Assembly: GCF_029891735.1 (NCBI RefSeq)
Contig: NZ_JANQDH010000025.1
Span: 1-62,796, forward strand
DNA: 62,796 nucleotides
From: Chrysosporum bergii ANA360D
Lineage (GTDB): Bacteria; Cyanobacteriota; Cyanobacteriia; Cyanobacteriales; Nostocaceae
Direction of reading: 5' to 3'
This document shows, piece by piece, positions 8,269 through 16,438 of this stretch. Each line of letters starts with the position of its first letter. Position 1 is the stretch's first letter. Position numbers and translations under genes: made by a program. The notes under the pieces are model-generated. The model did no database searches, had not been told where the DNA came from, and was given only the letters and a program-made list of their open reading frames with translations.

Positions 8269-10263
8269 CTAGGACTCTGTAGCCTGGAGATCAAGTTGAA
8301 ACCGGGAAGATAGAGATTTTCGGATGATATCCATTTGCTCAGTTAAGTTAGCTTCGTTTAAAGTTTTCAGTCTTTGTAGCATGAGTTGAAAACTAGGTGC
8401 TGTAAAGACTTCTGGCACAATTGTATCGTTAGGTAAAATTAAACCATCACTAGATGAGTCAACCACAAAAAAAGGTATGTCGTTTTGTTCCATTGCCTGT
8501 AATTCAGCCTTTAAAACCGGCCAAAACACAGGTTTTTCCTCGCCGACTAAAAAAGCGCGACTGAGAAGCTCCAGGATGATGCTGTGATCAATGCCACAAC
8601 GTAAGAACATTGAGCAATAGGATTTTTGCAAAATCTTAGCGTAGGTGGATGTATTACGAAATACAAGACGGACTTTTTGCTGGTTTAAGTCTGTTAAACA
8701 ACTCTCACTGGTGAGCAAATCTTGGTGATATGTGATCAGAAAGCGATACATATCTTCAAATCCATTGAGGATATTTTCTAAATAGTCATGGGGAAAGATG
8801 GGATTTCCTTGACAAGTTGGGGAGTTGACATTTTTAATGGCGACTCTATGCTGGTCAAGCCGCATCCCATCTGTGTTAATATCTGCTAAAGTTAGAGTAT
8901 CTAACTCCTGGTCGTGGACTCCACCAATACCACTCATATCAAAATTTTTCGGATACAGATCAATACCCGCGTTAGGAAACATATGTGTGGGAAGCATGGC
9001 TGTCCGCAAAACTGATTCAGTGATTTTTAGTTGGCTTTCTTCTAAAGACGCAAAAATCTTGAATCGGTGTTGTAATAGAGTTTCTAAATCTATTAATACC
9101 GGATGTTCAGCATGAGCCACTAAATTTTCAAGATGGCAATCTGTTCCTTCCAGAACATAAACCAAACACATTAACATCCCCATTCTTTGGTAAAATTTCT
9201 CTGCATCTGCTTGTGTTTGACAGTCTTGAAATGAAATATACTCTACCCAGCCATAGGTTTGACGATTGAGTGTTTTGATCACTTTCAGAGGTAAATTTAC
9301 AGAATGATTATTATACCAATCTATCAAACGGTAAAAAGTAACATCTAAAACTAAAGTTTTGGGTTTATAGATGAGTTGCATTCCTTGCTCAAAGGTGAGG
9401 GAAATGACACTTCTTCCCCGATTATGAGGATCTGATAAGCCAGCAGCTAAATCTACAACTTGCCCTAAAGGTTGATGATTGGCAAAACTTTTTTCAATTT
9501 CTGGGTAGTCTGCAGCCAGTCTGTGAATAAACTCTGCCATGGATTCTACCCAAAAATCAATGGTTTGGGCTAGTAGTCGTGCTAACACACTATACTCTTG
9601 AAAAAATGCCACTAAACCGTCTGCAAATAACTTTTTGATAAATTCTTGGTATTTTTCTTGGCGATAACGCCCTCTCAAGTGCAGCAAGAGAAAATCTCGT
9701 GTAGAGTTACTTGAGGAACGGAATTGAGTAAATTCTTCCAACAAAGTTACAGCAGCAATAGTAGCCAAACGATTCACAAGATTCCGTTGTAAAGGAAGTT
9801 GGGCTGAATCGGCTAGTAATTGCCAATGTGTACCTACTGAATTATTTAGCTGGGTCCAAGCAACTTGCACAAAGGGAAAATAGAAATGCTCAAAGGGAAT
9901 AGGTTCTTCTGGATTTAAGTAGGGCTGAGGTGCAAATAGTTCCTCTGCATTGGTGGTTTTTGCTACTTGTAGCAATTGATTGAGAGTGTCCGCCCACGGG
10001 GGTAGAGTTTCGGGTTGATTGTGATCTATATCATCCAAGCAACAACGAATCTTGTCTAACTCCCACCCATCCCAAGCTAAACGCCGTTCAAATTTGCTAC
10101 TATCCCCCTTGGAGACAATTTGACACCAAGAAGCTAAACGCTTTTCTGCTTGTTCTGTATCTAATGGTTGCTGGGGGAAAACTAAACTGTGGTCGATACG
10201 CTCTGACAGTGTGGCGGCTTTACGAACAATTGAAGTAATGAGATCCATATTAGTTAATTGCAT
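8269..10263 (-). CDS. LanM-type lanthipeptide dehydratase domain, no LanC domain
   Basis: The 664-aa protein matches the N-terminal dehydratase half (DUF4135) of class II lanthipeptide synthetases. That domain phosphorylates Ser/Thr of a precursor peptide and eliminates phosphate to give Dha/Dhb. Visible hallmarks are YKPKTLVLDVTFYRL (Lys300 region), GTDCHLENLV (Asp375, His377, Asn380), PVLIDLETLLQ (Asp392), NVNSPTCQGNP and VFRNTSTYAKILQ. The usual LanM is about 1000 aa and ends in a zinc-binding LanC cyclase domain; here the protein stops just before it. The end is 2 bp from the convergent WD40 gene, so either a natural stand-alone dehydratase or a deletion is possible. It is the last gene of a five-gene operon, 67 bp after the MDR gene. 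Confidence 0.85.
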   Translation of the reverse strand: MQLTNMDLITSIVRKAATLSERIDHSLVFPQQPLDTEQAEKRLASWCQIVSKGDSSKFERRLAWDGWELDKIRCCLDDIDHNQPETLPPWADTLNQLLQVAKTTNAEELFAPQPYLNPEEPIPFEHFYFPFVQVAWTQLNNSVGTHWQLLADSAQLPLQRNLVNRLATIAAVTLLEEFTQFRSSSNSTRDFLLLHLRGRYRQEKYQEFIKKLFADGLVAFFQEYSVLARLLAQTIDFWVESMAEFIHRLAADYPEIEKSFANHQPLGQVVDLAAGLSDPHNRGRSVISLTFEQGMQLIYKPKTLVLDVTFYRLIDWYNNHSVNLPLKVIKTLNRQTYGWVEYISFQDCQTQADAEKFYQRMGMLMCLVYVLEGTDCHLENLVAHAEHPVLIDLETLLQHRFKIFASLEESQLKITESVLRTAMLPTHMFPNAGIDLYPKNFDMSGIGGVHDQELDTLTLADINTDGMRLDQHRVAIKNVNSPTCQGNPIFPHDYLENILNGFEDMYRFLITYHQDLLTSESCLTDLNQQKVRLVFRNTSTYAKILQKSYCSMFLRCGIDHSIILELLSRAFLVGEEKPVFWPVLKAELQAMEQNDIPFFVVDSSSDGLILPNDTIVPEVFTAPSFQLMLQRLKTLNEANLTEQMDIIRKSLSSRFQLDLQATES

Positions 10264-10268
10264 TTGGT

Positions 10269-10298
10269 GATTAATGATTGATTAATGATTGATTCATG
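10269..10298. repeat. 11-bp tandem repeat between LanM-like and MDR genes
   Basis: GATTAATGATT occurs twice in tandem, followed by a degenerate third unit (GATTCATG). It lies just upstream of the LanM-like start codon, where a ribosome-binding site would be expected; none is obvious. Confidence 0.6.
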
Positions 10299-10330
10299 AA
10301 TTGCTACTCATCGTCGAGTATGTCAATTGC

Positions 10331-11422
10331 TCAGTTGTAGCGATAAACAACTTTGCCAAATCTGTCTTTGGCATGATAAGTTCTGGTAAAAAATTCTGAA
10401 ATTTGGGTGTCACTCCAAACTGAATCAATGGCTACAGGTAATTGACCGTTTAGATAATCTTGCACGGCATTGGCTAAGTCTTCAGTTTGACCGATACAAT
10501 TACCAATAATTTGAAGATTTTTTACCAAGACTGTTGTCATAATTTCGCTAAGTGTTAATCCTCGATACTCAAAACTAGGGTCAAAAAACTGATGATACAA
10601 ACCACAGGTTATATATCTACCGCCATCCACTAAATTATTAATTAATTTGCCGATATGCAGGTCAAAGAAAGGATCTATAATACAATCAAAACCAGGAATT
10701 TCCGGGGGGATTAATTTTTCTGTGTTCAGATTAACAGGAATGAATTGTTTAACCCCTAAATCAGAAAATTTATCGGCAAAACCCCATGAAGTGGAAGTGA
10801 CATAGACGTTGACTTGATATTTTTGCAGAGCGGCGATGGCAAACAAAGAAGTATTAGATTTACCAGCAGTAACTAAAATATTAGAGCCTGGTTGAATATT
10901 TAGTTTGCGAATCATACTATAAGTGGTTTGAGCGCCAATGCTAAAACCAGCCGCTATTTCATCCGGCATTTGGGGAGGGATTTTTAGTAATTTGACCTGA
11001 TGAAAAACTTGGTATTCTTTGGAGGCTTGATTAGTGGGTACACCGGGCAAAATACCTACTACCCCAGAGTGTGGATATTGATTATCACCAATGACGCGAT
11101 CGCCAATTTGTAAATTAGTTACTTCTGCACCAACAGCAACAACTTCACCCACAAATTCTGAACCGATCACATAATAGCGATCGCCCTTAACATATGGCGC
11201 AGCCCTCAGCATCAATCCCTGGTCACGATAGTTACAGGAAAAAGCTATTTTTCTCACTAAAACTTGTTGTCGATTTTCCGGCAAATCAGGGTCAAAGTCA
11301 ATATCTTCTGTTTTTAGCAAACCCGCCAATATAGGCACAGAATTTAATTCAATCTGGGCAATTCCCAAGGTTTTCACCGGTGACTGATTGATGTTTTCAC
11401 CGCAAATAGCAAGATTTCTCAT
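10331..11422 (-). CDS. MDR-superfamily oxidoreductase without zinc ligands
   Basis: The 363-aa protein has the medium-chain dehydrogenase/reductase layout: a GroES-like catalytic half (SCNYRDQGLML, GSEFVGEVVAVG, IGDRVIGD) and a Rossmann half (GAQTTYSMIRKL, ILVTAGKSNTSLFAIAAL). The Cys-x-x-Asp and GHE motifs that bind catalytic zinc in alcohol dehydrogenases are replaced (NYRD, GSE), as in quinone or enoyl reductases. It should use NAD(P)H; the substrate is unknown. In a LanM context, a reductase could hydrogenate dehydroalanine to D-alanine as LanJ enzymes do; this is inference. Its ATG overlaps the upstream stop by 4 bp (ATGA), showing translational coupling. Confidence 0.8.
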   Translation of the reverse strand: MRNLAICGENINQSPVKTLGIAQIELNSVPILAGLLKTEDIDFDPDLPENRQQVLVRKIAFSCNYRDQGLMLRAAPYVKGDRYYVIGSEFVGEVVAVGAEVTNLQIGDRVIGDNQYPHSGVVGILPGVPTNQASKEYQVFHQVKLLKIPPQMPDEIAAGFSIGAQTTYSMIRKLNIQPGSNILVTAGKSNTSLFAIAALQKYQVNVYVTSTSWGFADKFSDLGVKQFIPVNLNTEKLIPPEIPGFDCIIDPFFDLHIGKLINNLVDGGRYITCGLYHQFFDPSFEYRGLTLSEIMTTVLVKNLQIIGNCIGQTEDLANAVQDYLNGQLPVAIDSVWSDTQISEFFTRTYHAKDRFGKVVYRYN

Positions 11423-13251
11423 ACCAACAATCCTTGTAGATAATAAGGTAAAGCAAATTTAGTAATGTATTCACAATGATGAGGACATTGATAGCGGGGA
11501 TGAATATCTGATACAGAAGACTCGCGAAAATTTAAGTCATATTCTTGTGAGCAGCAGTTTTCCGCTAGAGCTAAAGCAGCTATGGCAGTGGATATGGTTT
11601 GAGAACTATCTATATAGAGAGAGATGCTATGATATTCTCCGAGGACTTTTCTAATTTGTTTTGGTTGCCCATCACTAGCTAAACTATGAGTTAACAATAA
11701 TCCCAATAAATTTTTACTAGAAACCTGGGTATCTATGGCTAAACTAGAATAAAATGGGGTTGCCACTGGAAACTTACCCTCCCTATCCATAAAATCCAAC
11801 AACCGCAACTGAGCGCTTCTCAGAGTTCTACCTCTAAACCCCAGCTTGGCCATACACAGAATCGCCAAAGCTGTAGAAAAAGCCACATCATAGTTGCCAA
11901 AAGAAAAATCTGCATTTATGGTGGGGAGAATCTCGTTTAAAAGTTGCTGGCGCAAAGATTCCGCCCCCGGATCATTTTCAATGGCACTGGCCAGAGCATA
12001 ATCTACTAAATAGGGGTTGGCAAAATACAAACCACTGCGTTCTGCAAAACCAGCTTGTAAGTAATCAATGCTAGTGTTTGTTGGTAATCCCCCTTGGCGT
12101 TGTAATCCTCGGATCAAACAAGTAGTGGCGTAATCGCTTTGACACCAATGGACACAAGTCTCATCCCACAGCATTTTACCCGGTTCTTTTGTCTTAGACC
12201 ACAGTTGAGGATAGTAACCACCCTGTCCATCAGCAAATATTTCTAAGGCTTGAATAGCAGATTCATCCTCAAAACCTTGTAAAATCAAAGCTGAATCTGT
12301 AGCAGTTACCAAACGTCCAGTGTGAAATGCCCACAGTTTTCCTTGACGCTGTTCTGCTAAAAACTCCCTCAAGCTTCGGTGTGCTGTGAGCATATCTGGT
12401 TGATCTTGGGATGATACAGCAACATTTAAAGCCTGTAAAACAAACCCCAAGGGAACTAAATCACCATAAGCAAAAGATGGGGCTGGTGCGGGGGGTTGAC
12501 AAGTCATGGCTTGATGTGAGTCCACACAATTGGCTGCTGTAGTGGCCAGAGCTTGAAAAGCACGATTTTTCACGAATTTGACCCGAACTTCTGCCGCCTT
12601 TAACAACCCCTGTTCTAACAAAGGGTCAATATTACCATGTTGCAGAAAAAAGATGTTGCAATGTCCCGTGCGACTGAAATGAGAAAGAATACCAGCATGA
12701 ATATGCACAGGTAAACGATTACGAAATCGAGCTAAATAGTAGTTATCTGTGGTTTCTCCCCCCATAAACTTAACTCCCACTGCTTGCAGGAGTTCATAAT
12801 GTTTTTCACAAGGCTTTTGCTCAAAAATCGCTTGTGCTTCTCCGTAGCCTTCTGAGTTAATTTTGATGTGGAGTAAAACGGGAGCAAAGGGAGATTGTTC
12901 TCCCAAACCAAGACAGTCGGCTTCATCTACAGGAAACAACGACAATTGTTGACAAAATCGCTCGGCTAAGGAAGATTTAATCATGTTCCCAGACCAACCT
13001 TTCCCCAGAGTAGGTTCCGTCAACCAAGACTTATTCTTACTAGCTAAAAATCTACCGTGACTTGTCAATACTACATGAGAATAAGCATCTAGGTCTATAT
13101 CTTCAGGTAAGTGATACATGGCCTTAGAGGTATTATCATCCGCCAATTGGCGAATTTCTCCCAGATTGAACAAAACCATCCATTCTAAGAAATTAGGTAG
13201 GGCTTGTAAAATTTCTGATACCAACATAGTTCTGCAATTTTCTCCCATCAA
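11419..13251 (-). CDS. Alpha/alpha-toroid protein, terpene cyclase/prenyltransferase-like
   Basis: The family is not recognised with certainty. The C-terminal half of this 610-aa protein has repeated helical hairpins with Gly-rich turns (DGQGGYYPQLW, FSFGNYDVAFSTALAILCM, LLDFMDREGKFPVATPFY) like the squalene cyclase/prenyltransferase toroid, the fold that LanC also adopts. Neither a DxDD motif nor canonical LanC WCxG/CHG zinc motifs are present, although HWCQSDY and CPHHCEY could bind metal. The N-terminal half (LPVHIHAGILSHFSRTGHC...) is unassigned. The gene overlaps the preceding gene by 59 bp (35 bp if the inner ATG at 13227 is used) and the next by 4 bp. A role as the missing cyclase of the operon is a testable guess. 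Confidence 0.6.
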   Translation of the reverse strand: MMGENCRTMLVSEILQALPNFLEWMVLFNLGEIRQLADDNTSKAMYHLPEDIDLDAYSHVVLTSHGRFLASKNKSWLTEPTLGKGWSGNMIKSSLAERFCQQLSLFPVDEADCLGLGEQSPFAPVLLHIKINSEGYGEAQAIFEQKPCEKHYELLQAVGVKFMGGETTDNYYLARFRNRLPVHIHAGILSHFSRTGHCNIFFLQHGNIDPLLEQGLLKAAEVRVKFVKNRAFQALATTAANCVDSHQAMTCQPPAPAPSFAYGDLVPLGFVLQALNVAVSSQDQPDMLTAHRSLREFLAEQRQGKLWAFHTGRLVTATDSALILQGFEDESAIQALEIFADGQGGYYPQLWSKTKEPGKMLWDETCVHWCQSDYATTCLIRGLQRQGGLPTNTSIDYLQAGFAERSGLYFANPYLVDYALASAIENDPGAESLRQQLLNEILPTINADFSFGNYDVAFSTALAILCMAKLGFRGRTLRSAQLRLLDFMDREGKFPVATPFYSSLAIDTQVSSKNLLGLLLTHSLASDGQPKQIRKVLGEYHSISLYIDSSQTISTAIAALALAENCCSQEYDLNFRESSVSDIHPRYQCPHHCEYITKFALPYYLQGLLV

Positions 13252-14395
13252 TTGAATTGACTTGGCTTTTCCGATACTGTTGGACGAAATCTTGAGTAAT
13301 CAACCAATAACCCATTGCCAGATAAGCTTTTGCTAACTGGGGATGGTTATCTTGATAAACAATTTTGATGTGATGTATTTGCCTAAAAAATACCGCCTCG
13401 GCATTATTTTCTAGTAAATTACATGAGCGAGAAAGGTAACTTGGCCAATCACCTGGATCGGCACTTTCTCGGACAAATCCAGGATAAGCCAATAAAGCCG
13501 CTTGCTTGCCTGTAAGACACAAATTTTTACCCACCAGATAATTTAAAAATAATTGCCATCGGGGTTCTAATTTTGGTTGTTTAGAGAAGTAACATTCCAA
13601 GCCAATTTTAGCACCAATACTTTCACCCACATCAATATCTAAATCAATTCTTTCCACCAAACCAGAAATTTCTTGCAAAAATACTTCTAGAATATCTACA
13701 GAACCAGACCAACCAATTTTTTGTAAATATTCGCCAATTTGTTCTGGTGAAATGTTGCGGATACACACCCTCACCTGATTGTTAACATTTCTAGCTAACA
13801 TCACCCCAATTTGAAACACATAGGCTTCATGGGGCAACAAATCTAAACACTTAAAAAGTTCTTCTTCTACTGCTTCTGGTAAGTTAGCATTAAGGAGCAG
13901 TTGTAAACCAGTTCTGGTAATCCATTCATAGGAGTTATTCTCAGCTAGACCTGCATCAGGTGATTTACTAGAGTAAATCGGTTGTGGTCCAAAAAAACAA
14001 CTGGGAACAGGTAAACTATCTCCGTAATCATCAATGTCAAATTCTAGCCAAACATTATGTACTTGTTGATAAAGAGCAGAAGTCTCATTCTGCCATGCTT
14101 GACTAAATTTATGTATCTGATGCCAAATAGGATCAGACAGCAATAATTTCGGTAAACCACCATGATTTGCCGCTAATACTTCTCGTCCAGATTCTGCCGC
14201 CTCTGCACAAATTAAAAAATCACTCCTAGCAGCTGCAATTCCCAAGGGACATTCAAAACCAAAAAACGAAGTAATATCACTAGGAAGCAGTGCGGCTATG
14301 GCGTTAATTTTACCCCAAGTTGCTGAGGAAATCAGGGCAGAGGATGTGTAGGGTTGAACAAGTTTTACATAATCTTTTACAGAAGAATTAATCAT
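13193..14395 (-). CDS. Conserved protein of unknown function in LanM-like operon
   Basis: No named domain is recognised in this 400-aa protein. It has no signal peptide or membrane segment and looks like a globular cytosolic enzyme or scaffold. Features that look conserved are SFFGFECPLG near the N-terminus, NVWLEFDIDDYG and VPSCFFGPQP in the middle, GLECYFSKQPKLEPRW, and a C-terminal HIKIVYQDNHPQLAKAYL. It starts at ATG 14395, 23 bp after the MBL-fold gene, and overlaps the next gene, so it belongs to the operon and is probably needed in comparable amounts. Confidence 0.6.
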   Translation of the reverse strand: MINSSVKDYVKLVQPYTSSALISSATWGKINAIAALLPSDITSFFGFECPLGIAAARSDFLICAEAAESGREVLAANHGGLPKLLLSDPIWHQIHKFSQAWQNETSALYQQVHNVWLEFDIDDYGDSLPVPSCFFGPQPIYSSKSPDAGLAENNSYEWITRTGLQLLLNANLPEAVEEELFKCLDLLPHEAYVFQIGVMLARNVNNQVRVCIRNISPEQIGEYLQKIGWSGSVDILEVFLQEISGLVERIDLDIDVGESIGAKIGLECYFSKQPKLEPRWQLFLNYLVGKNLCLTGKQAALLAYPGFVRESADPGDWPSYLSRSCNLLENNAEAVFFRQIHHIKIVYQDNHPQLAKAYLAMGYWLITQDFVQQYRKSQVNSIDGRKLQNYVGIRNFTSPT

Positions 14396-14418
14396 CAGCT
14401 ATTTCCTACCACCATATT

Positions 14419-15813
14419 TTAATTAAATACGGGATGACAAATTGTCTGGTTATCCTGGCTGACAGAGCCATCACCAATGCGCCAAGGAATAACTTTTGTG
14501 GAACAGCCTAGCTTGTTGAGTTCCTCTTGGGTCTGTACCATCAGCCGTTCATCGTTAGTTGTGTAAGTGCCTAATTCCGCCCAACTGTGGGCATAAGGTA
14601 AGCAAAATTTAGCTCCCACAATGGCACAAATTTCCGCCACTCCCTTCGGTCCTAATGTAGCAATATATTCTCCTTCTTGTTGGTTAGTAACAGAAAAAAT
14701 TTGAGGATTACTAATTAAATTGCCAACAATATCTATGCCCCAACTGGATAAATCTGTGCCAATTGAGTTATAAGATAATGGCTGAAAATTACTAATAATC
14801 TGATCTACATCAGCAAACTTTTGTTTCACATATTCTGCCACTTCCACCATAGAAGCTGTTGGTTCATTGCCCGCATCAATTAAGAACCAAGATGTATAAT
14901 ATTCTGTGCGTATCAAATAGGTATTACCCCAGTTTCTCAACTCTGGATATTTCGGGCGATCATATTCTGGCACTAAAGGCTGTTCTCCGTAAAACGGTAA
15001 AACATGAATTTCTATGTCACCAAATATAATAGGGTCAGCATACCAATCAACAGCAATGACATTCTCAAATCCCAGACTTTTTAATCTAGCTTCCATGTCT
15101 TCACAAGTAATTGTTCCCTGTGGTACTTTGGGAACAATGATAGGGATATCAGCAGGAAACATCATTAAGGTGGGACAATGCCAATGGTCATAATGACTAT
15201 GGGAAATTAAAATAGCATCTACAAGACCTTCTAATTGGGCGCGAGTAATATCTTTTTTCAAAGAAGGGATGCCATAATTAGAGTGGAGGTGGGGATCTAC
15301 TAAAACTCCTGTAGTCTTGGTTCTGTATAGTAGTGATGCGTGTTGCAGGCGAACAACCCCCGGTGAATTTTGAGAATTTTCTGCCTCATTTATGTCATGA
15401 GAACCAGGTTTCTCTTCAACAATACGGCATTTGATCCATTTATCTAACAACAAATTACCACCATCACCGATTTGTTGAGAAATTTGTGAATATGTGTGTT
15501 GGGACTGACCGCATAAATACAAAAGTTTTTTGATATCGGGTAATATCCCTTGGTCTTGCAGGTTTACCAATCCACTTTTACCTAAAAATGCTGGATATCT
15601 GGCATTGTTAAACAACAAGGCTAAAACCGGGTTATTTTCAAGTAAAAGAAATTCTTTCTTTAAGGAAAAACTGGTTTCTACTTGGTTAGGGTCGATATCA
15701 AAAAATCTATCTGCTATTTTTTGATGTTTGTGGGCTGCTTGTAGAATTGCTTGTCCAAAATTATTAAGTTCCAATAAAGAGTTAAAAATTTCTTGAACAA
15801 AAGGTTGAACCAC
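14419..15813 (-). CDS. MBL-fold metallo-hydrolase
   Basis: The 464-aa protein carries the metallo-beta-lactamase fold signature HSHYDHWH (HxHxDH), which binds two metal ions, preceded by VLVDPHLHS and followed by LIDAGNEP and a late His in PYAHSWAELG. About 150 residues come first without a recognised domain (residue run FLGKSGLVNLQDQGILPDIK). The UlaG/NAPE-PLD-like branch hydrolyses phosphodiesters or lactones, so substrate prediction is unsafe. It starts at a GTG and is the first gene of the five-gene minus-strand operon, so the operon promoter should lie at about 15.82-15.9 kb. Confidence 0.8.
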   Translation of the reverse strand: MVQPFVQEIFNSLLELNNFGQAILQAAHKHQKIADRFFDIDPNQVETSFSLKKEFLLLENNPVLALLFNNARYPAFLGKSGLVNLQDQGILPDIKKLLYLCGQSQHTYSQISQQIGDGGNLLLDKWIKCRIVEEKPGSHDINEAENSQNSPGVVRLQHASLLYRTKTTGVLVDPHLHSNYGIPSLKKDITRAQLEGLVDAILISHSHYDHWHCPTLMMFPADIPIIVPKVPQGTITCEDMEARLKSLGFENVIAVDWYADPIIFGDIEIHVLPFYGEQPLVPEYDRPKYPELRNWGNTYLIRTEYYTSWFLIDAGNEPTASMVEVAEYVKQKFADVDQIISNFQPLSYNSIGTDLSSWGIDIVGNLISNPQIFSVTNQQEGEYIATLGPKGVAEICAIVGAKFCLPYAHSWAELGTYTTNDERLMVQTQEELNKLGCSTKVIPWRIGDGSVSQDNQTICHPVFN

Positions 15814-15879
15814 ACTACACAGGCGATCGCTTTATATTTCTGAGTTGTAAAAGTTTTCTGTCTTGTTATCTGTCTGAAT

Positions 15880-15896
15880 ATCGGCTAAAAGCCGAT
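15880..15896. repeat. Hairpin with GGCTAAAAGCC core
   Basis: ATCGGCT (15880-15886), loop AAA, AGCCGAT (15890-15896). The same core forms the right-end hairpin of the IS200/IS605 element at 45.8 kb, so this may be a palindrome derived from such an element. Confidence 0.6.
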
Positions 15897-15919
15897 GCTA
15901 CTTATACAGTCCACGTAAC

Positions 15920-15936
15920 ACAAGCATCTTGCTTGT
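15920..15936. repeat. GCATCTTGC-family hairpin, copy 1
   Basis: ACAAGCA (15920-15926), loop TCT, TGCTTGT (15930-15936), a perfect 7-bp stem. Related copies with different stems lie near 32.68, 40.99 and 57.19 kb. Confidence 0.65.
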
Positions 15937-15970
15937 TAGAATTTAGAATTGCAGAAGCATTAGCTGATGC

Positions 15971-16003
15971 GCGATCGCCTACGGCACTGGCGAAGCCAAT
16001 CGC
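15971..16003 (+). repeat. 33-bp direct repeat, copy 1
   Basis: This block begins with the HIP1 octamer GCGATCGC, continues CTACGGCACTGGCGAAGCC and ends AATCGC. It is identical to 16066-16098. Such blocks are frequent non-coding repeats in Nostocales. Confidence 0.8.
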
Positions 16004-16007
16004 CTAC

Positions 16008-16047
16008 GAATATAGAATATAGAATTTAGAACTTAGAATTTAGAATT
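16008..16047. repeat. Heptamer STRR (GAATATA/GAATTTA)
   Basis: Five to six consecutive 7-bp units: GAATATA twice, then GAATTTA, GAACTTA, GAATTTA and a partial unit. This is a typical cyanobacterial short tandemly repeated repetitive sequence. Confidence 0.7.
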
Positions 16048-16065
16048 GCAGAAGTAGCCATTAAT

Positions 16066-16098
16066 GCGATCGCCTACGGCACTGGCGAAGCCAATCGC
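16066..16098 (+). repeat. 33-bp direct repeat, copy 2
   Basis: Identical to 15971-16003, with similar preceding DNA (TTAGAATTGCAGAAG before each), so the duplicated unit is longer than the 33-bp core. Confidence 0.8.
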
Positions 16099-16122
16099 GT
16101 TCAATACAAGCATCTGTAAACT

Positions 16123-16172
16123 AGTCGGTTTTAACCGACTTTAGCTATTAGACAGGGAATTTATTCCCTGTC
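16123..16172. repeat. Two adjacent palindromic hairpins
   Basis: AGTCGGTT-TT-AACCGACT (16123-16140) is followed by a 10-bp perfect stem GACAGGGAAT-TT-ATTCCCTGTC (16151-16172). Neither is followed by a T-run, so they look like dispersed palindromes rather than terminators. Confidence 0.65.
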
Positions 16173-16438
16173 TGCATGATATAATAGAACAGCGCGCTCT
16201 TGAATACCGGCTAGAAGCCAGTGTTACCTGCTTTATTCATAACAAAAAAACACAAATAAACAAATCAAATAAAAACAAGCAGGATGACATCAGTGGGAAT
16301 GTCAATACATAAAAGTTCAGGTTTGTTCAGGTCTTCCCACTGACCAATTTGTGTATAATGTCTCTAGATAAGAAAATATCACCAGAATTAATCACCCTCA
16401 AAGCATCCGGTAACACAATCAGCATTACCTGAGAGAAT

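Larger units (their letters stand above)
15814..16438. other. Repeat-rich divergent intergenic region
   Basis: This 625-bp spacer between the divergent MBL-fold and kinase genes has no ORF over 20 codons with a plausible start, so no precursor peptide is encoded here. It is packed with palindromes, two copies of a 33-bp repeat and heptameric repeats (listed separately). The promoters of both flanking operons must lie at its edges. Confidence 0.7.

Noticed and set aside
8269-8300. LanC domain hidden in another frame downstream of the LanM-like stop
   Set aside because: The DNA beyond the stop belongs to the intact, convergent WD40 gene, whose own C-terminus is complete.
15880-16172. Repeat cluster as a CRISPR array
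   Set aside because: Units differ in length and sequence, there are no regular spacers, and no cas genes are nearby.
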